In this document: piece after piece, positions 33,444 to 46,200 of the stretch
How positions within the stretch are numbered: position 1 is the first letter of the stretch
Layout of the letters: every line of letters begins with the position of its first letter
NCBI GenBank assembly: GCA_022036555.1
Contig: CM039137.1
Span: forward strand, 10,393,630-10,457,629
Length of the DNA stretch: 64,000 nucleotides
Source: Microstegium vimineum
Lineage: Eukaryota > Streptophyta > Magnoliopsida > Poales > Poaceae
Direction: 5' to 3'
Program-made: the position numbers and the translations under genes
The notes under the pieces: model-generated
Seen by the model: only the letters and a program-made list of their open reading frames with translations
Told to the model about the DNA's origin: nothing
Database searches by the model: none

Positions 33444-36400
33444 TCAGCCGGTGTTCTGCATTCCAGCAGCGATGCCCTTCATGGTCAGGATGAGGGTGTC
33501 CTCCAGTCCCGGGGCGTACTCGCTTGTGGTGTTGAGCTTCACGAGCTCCGAAGCTGGCTTGCCCGTGTCCATGATGTCCTTGGACAGGTGAGGCCCCGGG
33601 TTCACCTGGAAGCCAGGGTCCCTGATGCGCTTCAGCGTGTAAGCTTGGCAAACGTTCAGCGCGGTGATGTACGAGTCACGGATGCGCAGCCTCTGCTTCA
33701 GGTAAGGGTCGCCCTCCAGAAGGTCTTTGTGCCCAGCAACCTGAATGAAATTTACCAGGTCACAATGCAGTGGGTGAGACAAGAACAAGACACGGTGACT
33801 GAACATCCTATTGCCAGAACCATATTTTTTACTACCAATTTGAGCTGTAGATTCTCTAGAAGTAGTTGGGCATGATGTGGCTATACATTACGAATTAACT
33901 TAATTATCAACTCATTCAGATGCACAATGTTCAAGCCTGGTAGAGGGATCACATAATCTACATGCAACTCTAGCAGTCCATAACGAATGCAAGAAGATCT
34001 TAGACAATCACCTGTAGAAGAAGTTGCTTTGTTTCTTCATAGTTGGCTCTGAGACGCTTGCCGAATGACCACAAATCCTCTGAAACTAGAAGCTTGTCAT
34101 ACAGAGCCGCTATACCAGGATCACCTTTGGCAAACACCATCTCAACCAAGTCTATTGTAACCCTGAAAAATGGCCACTGATTGTACATCTCTTGAAGGGT
34201 TTGAAGATTCCGTATGTCCTTATCCAACACGTGCTTGAATGCTGCACCAAAACCAAGCCACACTGGTAGGTGGAACCGAGTCTGCGTCCAAGCAAAGATC
34301 CAAGGGATTGCACGCAGTGATTCGATGCCTGCACTTGGCTTTCTTTTCGATGGTCTGCTTCCGATATTCATCCTACCATATTCCATCTCTGGTGTTGCCT
34401 ATTTGAAAGAAGAAAAGACACAAATGCCAGGATTAGTTATGCAGAAAAAGTAGTGAAAAACTGCCAAAAAGAAAAAAAAATATAGGGTACAAGGTGTAAT
34501 GGCTAATGACATGACATGACAGTAAAAACAATAATGAAACAGTATATTAACCTTCAGGCCTAGCTAGATGAACTCCCAACTAACTAAAACAAAGAGTGAA
34601 ATGCCAAGGACTAAATAAAAACTACAGTTAAAATCTCATACTGGTATTTGCATAACAATATAAAGACAAGCGAAGGTATGTAGAAAAGGAAAACACAAGC
34701 AAAGAAAACTGAAGACTTACAAGGCGGAAATATTCAACAAAGCGTGGTTCTTCAAATACAATTGATCGGTATTCCTTTGTGGCAACAATAGCCATTTCAT
34801 CCATTAAAGCACGCCATTCTGGTTTTGGCGAAATTGGAGGATGCATACCATGTTCAAGAGTAGCAGCTGTGAAACGTTGCAGGGTTCTAAAGCACAAATG
34901 CTCCTCTCCAAAAGATTGCTCAATGACTTCACCTTGAACAGTTACCCTAAGTGATCCATGAATAGTTTCTGGAGGTTGTGACAGTATAGCAAGATGGGTA
35001 GGGCCCCCACCTCTTCCCACAGTCCCACCTCGTCCGTGGAACATAGTTAACTTAACCCCATACAGCTTAGCAACACTAATGAGCTCCTCTTGAGCCTTGT
35101 ACAGCTGCCAAGCAGCAGAGAAACGACCAGCATCCTTGCCAGAATCTGAATACCCAATCATCACTTCCTGCTTGCCACTGATCCTGTTTCTGTACCATTC
35201 AACAGAGAACAGCCGAGCTAAAGCTGCTGGTGCTGCCTCAAGATCTGCCAGTTTTTCGAACAATGGCACAACTCTAAGTGGTTTTTTTACATGACATTCA
35301 CGCTGCAAGAGCTCGACAGCAAGAACATCAGAGGGAGCTGTTGCCATCGATATTACATATGCACCAAAGCTGTCTGAAGGAAGTTCAGCTAATACATGGA
35401 AAGTTTCTAGAACATCAGCAATCTCATCCGATTTGGGAAGGTCAGGACCAAATAACGGCCTCTTTCCATTAAGTTCAGATAGTAGCCATTCTTGCCGTTT
35501 CTCCTCTGGCCATTTACGGTATGATCCGATGCCGAGGTATTCAGTTATAGCATCCATAACATCAGTATGCCGGTCAGATTCTTGCCTGATATCAAGTCTA
35601 ACAAGGGATAGTCCAAATGTAGACACTTGCCGTAAGAAGTCAAGAAGGCTACCATCTGCAACAGAGCGATCACCACAGGCACAGAGAGATCTGTAACAGA
35701 GCTCAAGAGGCTCCAGGAACTGCAAGAGAAAAAAGATTCAATCAGAGACGAGAATCCATAAAACATAATATATCCCAAAAACAGTTACAAAGATCCTTTA
35801 TCTTGGGAATGTTTCAACCTGTTACATTACACCATAGAATGATAGAATCCAGTCTTAATATAGCACTAAAAGTGTATGGTACAGATTATTTTGCTTTATT
35901 CTAGCCACTATCCAGGAATATCAAATGAACACTACTGTTTTCACTTTACATACCTGTTCAACATCGGTGAAGGTTGCTTCCTCTGGAATTTCAGAAAACC
36001 CACTAGCTAATAAATGGCGTGCTCGTTCACGTGTGTTGTAGAGTTTATCTCTGACATCACTCAGAATCACACGATAAGGTTCACTGGGAGGAACTTGTTT
36101 CCAGAACTCTGCATCCAGAAAAAGCATGTCAGCATGTATTAACTTCACCTCGTTTTGTCTAAATGGCTGCATTAATATAAAGGAATAGACAAAAATAGCA
36201 TTGCATCAATAAAATGTCAGTTGCTGCAAAAAAATGTCATCCTAAATATCAGTCTGCATGAAAATGGCAAGAATTTGTCTTTAAAAAAATCAGTGATATG
36301 GTTCTTTCCGATACATCAAACATAGTAGAACGACACAAATAGAAATCCACTTTGTCAAACTTATTGTATGACTAAGAGTGGAAGTGTAAACTAGAATTGC

Positions 36401-39093
36401 ATTCTTTTCTGGATGGAGGCAGTATATAAAACGTATAGCTATTTTATCCATTGGAAAGAACAGGTTGCCGACCAGTTTGGTCAAATATTTTGCAGCAAAC
36501 GATAGGCAAGGATGTGTAAGATGTAATATATACGTTTTAAAAAAATATCATAATATAATCTCACCAATATAGTGCTTTGTTGTATCTTTCTTGGAGGAAT
36601 GGTATAACTGATTGACCTTTACACGTAACTCATCACTGCAGCGCCACATAGATAACTGCATGCGATAAAAAGAATTCTTGTGAGATTAATATCACTACAA
36701 TACTAAAAAAATGTGCCCTTATTTTTACCTCAAACATCAGGTCTTCTATCTGGGCATTATACAAATTAGCAGCCATCATTCTAGCCAACAAGCATACATC
36801 CCTTGTAACCTCTGGCGTGACTCTTGGATTTCCTGAAATGGACATCAGTTCAGAGTAATATTTGCACTTCTTTCTTGTGAACTACAGTTGCATGATTCGG
36901 CACATGATCAAATATACTATCCAAAAAAAAAGGGATAGAGAATGCCATGTACCATCACGATCACCACCCATCCAAGAAGAAAACTGAATGATAGGGGCAT
37001 TATATGGCAACCGCTCATTTATGCCTATGTTCTTAAGAGCAGTGTCGACCCTACGTAAGAACTTGGGTACACCCTTCCATATAGTCTCATGAAAATAACT
37101 CATTCCAGCACGCATTTCATCCTGCGGAGTAGGAGGCGCTCGCCTGATTTCATCAGTTCTAAAGGCAGCTTGAATCTGTAGAGAAGAAACGAAACAGGAT
37201 AGTAGAATCATATATAAATATATATTTGGTGAAGGTGACAAATATTTCCTGATTATTAACTACTACATAGATAGTATTATATACAACACTAATATACCGA
37301 AATATCTAAGAAAATTACCTCTCTTTGAAGTGCTTCATCAAGTTCCTGTTTCTCATCTGGAGTGATGTCCTTTGCATAAAGTTGAGTTAAACAGTTTCTT
37401 ATCCTGCACATTGAAAAGGCACATATAACATACGATTCAACATGCCTCGAGATTTTTTTTTTTCTTATTGCTGTTGTTTCTTAAAAGGCAGACTACCGCA
37501 AAAGCTTGCAAGGAAGACTTACGCATTAAAAAAAGAAAAAAGTGGACAAATAAACATCAGGTTTTCTATGAAAGCAGTATGTGAAATTCAGTATGAACAA
37601 ACTGCATTGCTCTGGTGCATAGTGCATAAAGAACAAACAGAACTAAGATTTCTGCATAGAAAATATTCAATTCCATCGAGTAAATCTCATCCTGAGATCA
37701 ATTCAGAAAGCTTCAAGACTAACCTGCCATGCTTTTGGAGCAGTGATCTCCGGACTGACTGAGTTGGATGTGCAGTCAGGACGAGGTCAACAGTTTGATT
37801 CTTGAGAGCATCAAATACCTCAAGAGGGGACTTCTTAAGCTGATGCATAAGCCTCTTTAATGTCTCCTCGATGTCTGATTCAGTTGTTGCAGAGTTCTCA
37901 TCAACAAAGTCACCCTTCTTCAGTTTTATTCTCCTGCGGTATGCAATTTGTACCTCCTCAGCCAAGTTTGCCAGGATAAGCATGTGTGAGAATGACTTGG
38001 TTATGACAATGGAGTCTCCAGGATCCAAGCTGGTCAGCACATTCCCAATCTCATCCAGCATTTTGGGGTCAAGCTTATTCTCATACTCAGCAGCTAACTC
38101 GTAACATTCTTGCACCTATTCACGAAAAGGGAAACTTTACAGCATTTGCAAAAATATAAAATTCCATCGAATGTAGAGTGAATTGGTGAACAAACTGAAA
38201 TTGCTGTGTAACGAATGAGCACAGAAATCAAGCCGCACGTCAGAATGTTAATCAAAGACTGGCTAACAGATATCCCAAAGAAATGGGCAAGGAGAAGGGA
38301 CTTACTTGAGTGGAAAAAAGATAATGTAAAATAGCATATGTGATAGGTCGATGGCTCGATGCATTGAAAAAGGCAGCCTTTTATCATTTTACCATACTGA
38401 TTATGAATAGAAAAGGCAATAACTTTAATCTGCAAGCTAGCTCGTATCAGCAGCAACAATAGTTACAAGGGCATAATAACCCAAGAGTATCAAATGACCA
38501 TATTATAGTGCAAGTGATCCACACATCATGATAACCCCACCAGTTTTGAACATCATGGTGATGTACCAATTTCAAAGGCTAGAAAATACAAAGTGGGAAC
38601 TAGTACAGTATCGATCAGTAACTGTGTAACAAATGGGTGGAGCCCCAGTGCTACTACGATTTGTTAAATGCAGCACTAATTTCCATCACCAGAGTGCAAT
38701 AGAAAAACAGATGGGAAGGATATCACCAGAGAAACACATAACGGACAAGGCCAAGATGCTCTGTCTGATTCTCCTGCTACCGCGATCCATGCATGATGCA
38801 TGCATGACAGTATAAACAGATTTTCAAGCATGATCGAGCTATCTACCACCTAAATCAATTGCCAGCACCGAAAAGAAAGGAACAAATAGCACCACAGGAA
38901 GGAATCAATCGGAGCATTTATATACCGTCTCCCTGATGTCCTCGCCGTGCAGGTCCTGCAGGATGTCGAGGAACCGGTCGAGGAGCAGGGCGTCGTACTC
39001 GACAAGCTTGTCGTCGTCGGAGAGCTTCTGCGGGGCCAGCAGCCGCAGCTGCGCGTCGATGGACGTCACCTTGTCCACCGCATTGCGCGCCAT
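33444..39093 (-). CDS. PPC: Phosphoenolpyruvate carboxylase, plant type, C3 isoform
   Basis: A cytosolic enzyme that carboxylates PEP with bicarbonate to oxaloacetate, feeding the TCA cycle and nitrogen assimilation. Ten coding exons on the minus strand: 38926-39093, 37724-38115, 37319-37403, 36953-37175, 36729-36832, 36565-36655, 35954-36108, 34721-35719, 34012-34398, 33444-33740. All have GT-AG borders and sum to 2901 bp, giving 966 residues, the family length. Visible motifs: the N-terminal phosphorylation site TSIDAQLR (Ser11), the catalytic VLTAHPTQ (His172), GYSDSGKDAGR, the glycine loop FHGRGGTVGRGGGP and the C-terminal QNTG. Ala775 (in PWIFAWTQ) and Arg885 (in LKQRLRIR) stand where C4 enzymes have Ser and usually Gly, so this is a non-photosynthetic, malate-sensitive form. 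No defects were seen. Confidence 0.97.
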
Positions 39094-39615
39094 CTCCCTC
39101 TCTCTCCCCCAAGCACTCCCCTTCCCTTCTCGCCCCCTGCAACAGAATCCACAAAGATTAAAAAAAAAACCCACAATTCCAACCAAAGGAGAAGAGAAAA
39201 CCCCCACAAATCCCTCAAATCCCACAGATTTCGACATGCTCCTGCAGCGAAAAGACGATCCACCCAGCCCTGAGAACGCGGATTCCAATAAAGCACGGGG
39301 TTTTCTCGAATGCAAGGGGGGAAAAGCACGATCAAAACCCGCAGCAATCAGCCGTTGTGGGAGCTAGGGACTTTGCTACTCCAAAATGGAAAAATGCATA
39401 AACAAGATCTAGGAAATAGACTGCAAACCTACTGGATCGAAGGGAGAGGAGAGGAAAGCACCTCACCTGGAACAGGCTTTGCTCCCTTTTTTTCCCCTGG
39501 TGAGGCCAGGAGGCAGGACGGGGGACGGAGATCAATCAGCACGACAGAAAAACGTTCATTTGATGCTATACCGGGTTTCCTGGGACGGAGCGGAGAGAGA
39601 CACCCTCCCTCTCTG
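39094..39615 (-). other. PEPC 5'UTR with probable intron
   Basis: On the minus strand a consensus-like donor (CCAG/GTGAGG, exon edge at 39467) and acceptor (TTGCAG/GGGG, exon edge at 39136) suggest a 5'UTR intron at 39137-39466. The leader exons would be about 39467-39615 and 39094-39136. This is inferred from splice signals only. Confidence 0.55.
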
Positions 39616-39637
39616 TCTCGCTCGCTGCTGTGGTTTG

Positions 39638-39646
39638 CTATTTATA
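39638..39646 (-). promoter_or_regulatory. TATA box of PEPC
   Basis: TATAAATAG on the minus strand, about 170 bp upstream of the inferred leader donor. It predicts transcription starting near 39610. Confidence 0.7.
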
Positions 39647-39842
39647 GGACGGGACAGGACGGGACTGTCGCTTGTGCTGGATGGATTCGTCGTATATCCC
39701 TTCCAACTCGGACTGTGGTGGTGAAAGCCCATCCAAGTGGAGCACTACTCCTCTGTCTCGGCTCTCGCCCACAGGTTTCATGGTGGAGGCCCGTCGGGGG
39801 AGCAAGAGTTTTGTTTTCCGGAAATTTGATCCAAACACCGTA

Positions 39843-40205
39843 GGTGCTGGTTGGATCCATTAGACCATGGTCTAAAGTTTGGGTCTAACTCTAGAACATG
39901 CAAACTATAGTGTTTGGATCCATGATCTAAAGTATTGTTGTACATCTTTAGATCCTCTTTAGCATCTTTTTTGGTGCTAAAAATTTTAGACTCTGCTTTA
40001 GATTTAATGTCACTTTAGACCATATTTTAGACCCCTGTTTGGATTCATGGGTCTAAAAGAAGCGCTAAAAGTGCAGAGCCTAAACTTTAGACCATGGATC
40101 CAAACAGGGTCATAGTTTGCATGTTGAGTCTAAACTTTAGACCCGCATTAGAGTTTAAACTTTAGACCCAAACTTTAGACCATGGTCTAATGGATCCAAA
40201 CACCA
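39843..40205. mobile_element. MITE with GGATCCA/AGACC termini, copy 2
   Basis: Inverted repeats of about 40 bp: the left contains TTGGATCCATTAGACCATGG and the right its complement CCATGGTCTAATGGATCCAA. Same family as 30831-31138. It begins about 200 bp upstream of the PEPC TATA box, so it forms part of the distal promoter. Confidence 0.85.
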
Positions 40206-40406
40206 CCTCAACATATTTTAAAAATCAAACTCTGTATCATCGACACGAGTTAATTTTATTTAACTCGTATATCGATACTGGTCGTGAATCTAAATTATAT
40301 ACAAGATGTAGAAGATGTGATGGCAGTTTAGTAGAAAGTGAAAAGAATGAGACGAAAGGAAGGAGGGGTATGTTGGGAATAAAAATGAGTTTGAAGTAAT
40401 GTTTTA

Positions 40407-40661
40407 CCCTCTGTTATCTTTTATAAGGCACGACTGCATATAACATAGTATTCTAAATTATACTTTAACATTTATTTATTTTATATTATATTATCTATAC
40501 TTATAAATTTATAATAATTGGATAGTACATTTAATTACAAATCTAACCATATCAAGTTTATGTTATAATAATTAAAAATTATCAGTTAAATTACTGGTCA
40601 AAGATTTGAGAGTTTGACTTTTTAATATGTGTGCGCGCCTTATAAAATATAGCGGAGGGAG
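40407..40661. mobile_element. Stowaway-like MITE
   Basis: Ends CCCTCTGTTATCTTTTATAA and TTATAAAATATAGCGGAGGG are inverted repeats. TA flanks both sides (40405-40406, 40662-40663). Interior AT-rich. Confidence 0.8.
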
Positions 40662-40663
40662 TA

Positions 40664-42478
40664 TTCTTTAATAATAGATACATAAAAAGGTAGATAGAAA
40701 GTCACATAGATAATAGAGATAAAGATCACACATCCATAGTGAAATCGAGTGAATTTTATGGTTGTCCATCGATAGTTAGCAACATGAATAATCGATGGAG
40801 GGGATTGGCATTGGCAAAGAAGCTATCGGAGTCTTGGAAACATAGTTGTATGTCTGCGTAGGTTGGCATGATAATCTTACTCATGGGTGATAGTACTTGC
40901 GGTTTTCATGTAGGCGTGGGTACGAATATGAAAACTTACCTGCGGGTACATGAGGATCGGGTACCTGCAAACATGCGGGTAGGGTGTGGGTATTAAATTT
41001 TACCCATGTGTATCTAACAAGAACCCGCAATATGAGAATACTATGAAATATATATCGCATATGTCATATGCTGACATAAGCATATCACGTTGACTAGCTC
41101 ATTTAATATTTAATTTGTAGCATACACATAACATGTCAAACTATAAAGATAACTTTTTTTTTGGATGACTGAATGAAGTGATCATGTATACTTAACTCGT
41201 TACTTTAGTTCCTGTGTAGGTTGTTTTATGTCATTTGTATGAGCATAAATGACTAATTGTGAATCTATGATGTATTGTGGCTTGTCAGCTATTTTATATG
41301 GTCCTGTTATATACACTATTTTAATATTTTCAAATTATAAGATGTTTTAGTTTTTTTAGATTCATAGTTTTTGACATACCCTTAATTATACACTATGTCT
41401 ATGCATAGTACAAGCAATATATCTAGATAAAACAAAATTAGGAAACGAAGGGAGTGAATAGGTAGACAATATTTTTTAAAATAATTTGGTATTACATTTA
41501 TGTTTATGTTTATATTGAAAATAAATGAATTATGAGTTTTAGAGATCTCACCAGATTTATTTTATTTTATCAAGAACAGAAAGCCAACTGAGAAAGAAAT
41601 CAGTGGACCAATTTTTTCTGTTTCGTAGTTCAGTGTCGAAAATCGAACTCACGTGCGTGCAACTTGGAGATTGAAAAATATACTTTACCCTTTAACATAC
41701 GTTTCCACAAATCGACTCTCACAACAGTATATATATATCGTCCAAAATGCAACTATTGATATATTTTCATTTACAATAATAATCTGCACACTACACTTGT
41801 GTTTTCTCAAACTATAATTATTTGCCTTAAGTGTACGTACAAATGATCTATAGCAACAAATTTGCAGTAAATTTATGGTTATTAAAAAAAGCATCTTCTA
41901 TATATGATCAGCATAATCGAGTGCGTATCGTGAGACAAGATATCATGGGCAGTTCCCACGATTGCAAGATATGCATACAGGCAAGCAGAAGCCATCCGAG
42001 AGAGTAACAACGCTTGCCCGGAGCGTATATCCAAGCGTAGAACCTTTGCGTGTTGATTATTGTTGATTCGGATTCTCTTGACAACTGCTCACCACGAGAA
42101 TTGACAGGTTCCTCCACTTTGGGTATTCAAAAAAAGGAAAGAAAAAGAAAGAAGCAACATCTGTGATTCAAGCTCCCATTATCTGATAGTCAGGACGACG
42201 GATCGCCATGTGAACCTGATCGGCTTCTCCACCTCTTCGGAAGGCGTGATTACATAAGTTGCACTTAGAAAATACACAAAGAGTGGCAAAAGTACTAGTA
42301 TGCCTTATTCGCTTAGATTACCAGCTATGATAAAATGTTTTTATCTCAAAATAAAACAGCTAAAAACAACAACAGTCGACTTATCAGCCGCAGAAATGAT
42401 TAACACAAGGATGCATGAAGGGGTGGGAGGGGGGGCACAAAACATTTTCATCAATTAATATAAATATGAAAGAACATA
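40664..42478. other. Intergenic AT-rich spacer
   Basis: No gene seen. GCGGGTACATGAGGATCGGG at 40942 and nearby GCGGGTA words resemble old retroelement debris. A degraded Stowaway-like end (CGAAGGGAGTG) is at about 41446-41456. Confidence 0.45.
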
Positions 42479-42748
42479 CTCCCTCTATTGTCACAAAAAG
42501 ATATGTAAGACATTTTTTTCTCAAATTTAACTAAATTTATAGAAAACATTACCAATATTTGTATCTTCAAATAAACTTGTTATACAAATATATTCAACAA
42601 ATAATTTAACAATACTTAGTGTACTATAAATATTAACTATAAGTATTAATAAAGTAAGAACAATACCTTTCTGCGACGGAGGTCTAGTGATATTAACTAT
42701 AATAAGTATTAATAAAGTAAGAACAATACCTTTGTGTGACGGAGGGAG
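42479..42748. mobile_element. Stowaway-like MITE with duplicated end
   Basis: Starts CTCCCTCTATTGTCACAAAA and ends CCTTTGTGTGACGGAGGGAG, with TA at the left border (42477-42478). The last part, ATTAACTATA through GACGGAGG, occurs twice in tandem (about 42628-42688 and 42690-42745), so the element has two right termini. Confidence 0.8.
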
Positions 42749-43244
42749 AAAACCGTAAGCATATCTGCGAGCATACCAGATCACCTCGATGATATTCAAC
42801 ATCATCTTGCGACTTTATGCAGTGACAGCAATTGGAGACCCTAACCACGATGATAAATATGCCGTGAAGAGGCTGATGGCTGAGAAAAAAAATATAAGGA
42901 AACAAGAAGTAGCCCTGCTTCATCTTATATTCTGTGAATCCTCAAATATTTAATCTGAGGCCATCACAACGAAGTGATAAGAAAGAATAAAACTTTCCAG
43001 GTCCCCTTTTTCACAAAGAAAGCAGAAATGATGACAAGGGGAGTGAATTAGGCAGCGTCAATGGAGAATGAATAAAGCACCTACCCATTCATTCTCTCCG
43101 TTCTACCATTCTATACAATGGTTTGGGCAAGGACTCCGTATCAAGGTACATTCATGTCATGCTGCTATACATGAGCTAGAGCTACAGAATGAGCCGAAGG
43201 CTTAAATACACAACATATCATGCATTTCACAAGCACGCTAACTC
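42749..43244. other. 3' flank of CDP-DAG synthase
   Basis: The 3'UTR is expected directly below 43245. No canonical poly(A) signal is visible on the minus strand and no other feature was found. Confidence 0.4.
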
Positions 43245-46200
43245 TCAGCTTTGCACCAATTGCCTCTCATGGAACATTTCCCCAAGTTGTTCATATAGGT
43301 ATTTTTGCTCCTCATAGGTTAGGTTTCTTATAATCTGAATGGAAAAAAAGGTACACATTGGTTAGAATGACAAAAGATAGATAAATTGCTTTAAAAGGGG
43401 GGAATCATTCAAGATAAAAAAAATTAAGTAATAATGATCCTCACCTGATCCAAGATTATCTCAATAGAGAAATTCTGAGGTGCAATGAATGATTGGTGGT
43501 ATATGTATGCAAACACTGCCATAACCATCTGGGGAAAAAGCAAGCAGAAATTTATTATAAGCTAGTGTACAGATTGGTATTAAAGTATGGGATTTCTTCA
43601 GCTTGACAAGATTTTTTCTCAACAAGTATTTAACAAACATCAAACACATTTATACTCAATAAAAGGTAACATGTATGCATAAAAAGAGAAATACAAAAAC
43701 AATCCACAGAAATGAGGTTGCTGCTCCTGCCATCATTAGGCTTAGACAATTGGTTCAATTGATTGTTCTGTAGCTCAAGGTTTAGATGAGCCACAGCACA
43801 AAGGCCTCCTCTTACATTATTTCAATAGAATGAGAATGTTAAAAGTTTGCATAACTATAGTCCATAGGTCAGTAACACTTCCCTATAGCTAAAACGTTTC
43901 GTGAGATACTTACTTGACAATCCATTCTATCAGTAATTCCACCATGCCCAGGTATGCTGTCACCAAAATCCTACATTTTTTGAAAAAAAAAATATATCAT
44001 TTTGAGTAAAACAATTTTATTGATGCAAACAGTGAAGTGGTGTATACCTTTATTTTGAAAGCCCTCTTGAAGCCACTCGCAAAAAATCCTCCAAATGGTG
44101 CTATTATTGATGCAAATAAACCTAGGGCTAAAGCATGCCACTGCACAGGCATAATGGCTAGTTCTTTCCATGGGAACTGTTAAGAGACACATGTAAACAA
44201 ACAGAGTACAATATCAAAAATCTAGAAACTCTAGAAAGATAACGCAAAACCAATAATGATGCAGTAGAGTAAATATCAGTAATTGTAATATATATAAGTA
44301 ACACTAGTAAATAAAAAAAACATGAGATGATATTAGCTGGTAAAGTGAATCGAGCAAACCTTAATCTGCTTTTTCAGTTGAGAACATCAGAGTAATTAAA
44401 ACCAACCAACTAGGAGGAACTAGGTCGCATTGCATATAAGAAGAAATAAGCACCCAAGTTCGAGTTTGAAGGAATCAAACCCGGTTGATGAATATGTACA
44501 CCTACACCTCCCACCAATTGAATTAGATTTAGTTCTTTATTAGAATTTAGAAACAAGCTAGGGGCAGAATTATGATTGTTAGACCATGGTGCAGGCATAT
44601 CAAAGTAACTTCTCCATTGATCTATCATCAAGAACTAGCCTTGATCATTGATTTCATAGAATAACCGATTAAAAAAAAGACAGCATTGTCTACTACTGTT
44701 CTTAAAATCTGTGTTAGAGTAATAGGATTAGTACCACATCGTCTACCCATGAGGGGTGTTAGTCCTATGTAATCTATATAATCAGCCCATGAGGCCCATT
44801 GCAATACAACGACCACATTATACGCATCCAATATTCCACCAATCAATCCCGAATCATATTATCTTACATGGTATCCGAGGGTCACGATCCCGTGACCTAA
44901 CTAGGCTTCCGCTGCCGCCACCGTCACGCCGCCCCCGGGGAGATCGATCTCCACCGGGGGCAGCGCCTCCTAGGATGTGCCACGGATCCCTCTAATCCAC
45001 CGCGCCGTCGTGGTCAAGGAGCAGCAGACCTACCTCTCCACGCCGCCGTCGTTACCGCCGTCGTCGTCAGGCTGCCTTCCTCATCGGCCTTCTTAGGGCA
45101 CGACCGTGGGGGGCGTCACCTCCGTGCTGGAGCCCGTGGCCGTGGGGGGCCGCCACCTCGGGTGTAGGGCGCCGCCGGGGGAGTCTGCCTTCTCCGCGCG
45201 GGATCCGCGGGATCCGCCGCCGCGTGGGGCGGACGCCGCCTCCGCGCAGGGGTCCGCGCCGCCGTCGCCGTTGGGAGGCCGCCGCCTCCGCGCAGGGATC
45301 CGCGCCGCCGCCCTCCCTCTGGTTTCCCTCTGCCTCTCCTCTTTTCTTTCTCCTGTGGCTGTTGACCACAACAGGGAAGAGACAAGGAAGGAGAGGGGCT
45401 GGGAATTGCTAGGAGGCACCCGAGATTGTACCCTGGTTCGTCTGCTACTGCTGTTTTAGTTGTTTTGTTTTTTCCCGATCAGAGATCGGTTTGCATCGCC
45501 CTGCCGTTCGTCGTCGTTCATCGTCGACACTCCCGAAGGACGAGGTCGTTGCTAAGCCCTCCAGGCTGCAGCAATGACGCTCGTGATCAAGCCACCCTTA
45601 CCGGTGTCGCCGCCTGTTCAGGCGGTGGCGCCACTCGCCGCCGGTCCTCGTCAAGCAGGCGCTCGATCCGCCTCCGCGCCTCCAGCCGTTCTCGCGCGGA
45701 CACCGCCACGGATCCTCTGAAGGAAGACGAAGTCGCCACCCCTGCTCTGAGCGTGACTTTTGCTGCAACCTGCGCCGTCGCCACCCCTGAGCGTGACCTA
45801 AGTCGCAAAACCGCGTCGTCTACCATCGTCGTCCGCCGCAACCGTCCTGCTGCTGTCCTCGGCAAGAAGCTGCTGAGTTATACTCGAGCGCCTCGACGAC
45901 ACTTCGGACCCTCGCCTCCTTCATGGCTTCGACCACGTCCACCTCGACCTCGGCTATTTCGGCACTAAAGGGCTATCATCTGCATGAGTCTCCAGTCAAA
46001 GCTTACGCACGGCGTTCCAACTGCGGGGGGATATATCTCCATTGTTCTCCAGTCTGACCGTTCGTGTTGCTGCCGCTACGACTGTGGGAGGATGTTAGAG
46101 TAATAGGATTAGTACCACATCGTCTACCCATGAGGGGTGTTAGTCCTATGTAATCTATATAATCAGCCCATGAGACCCATTGCAATACAACGACCACATT

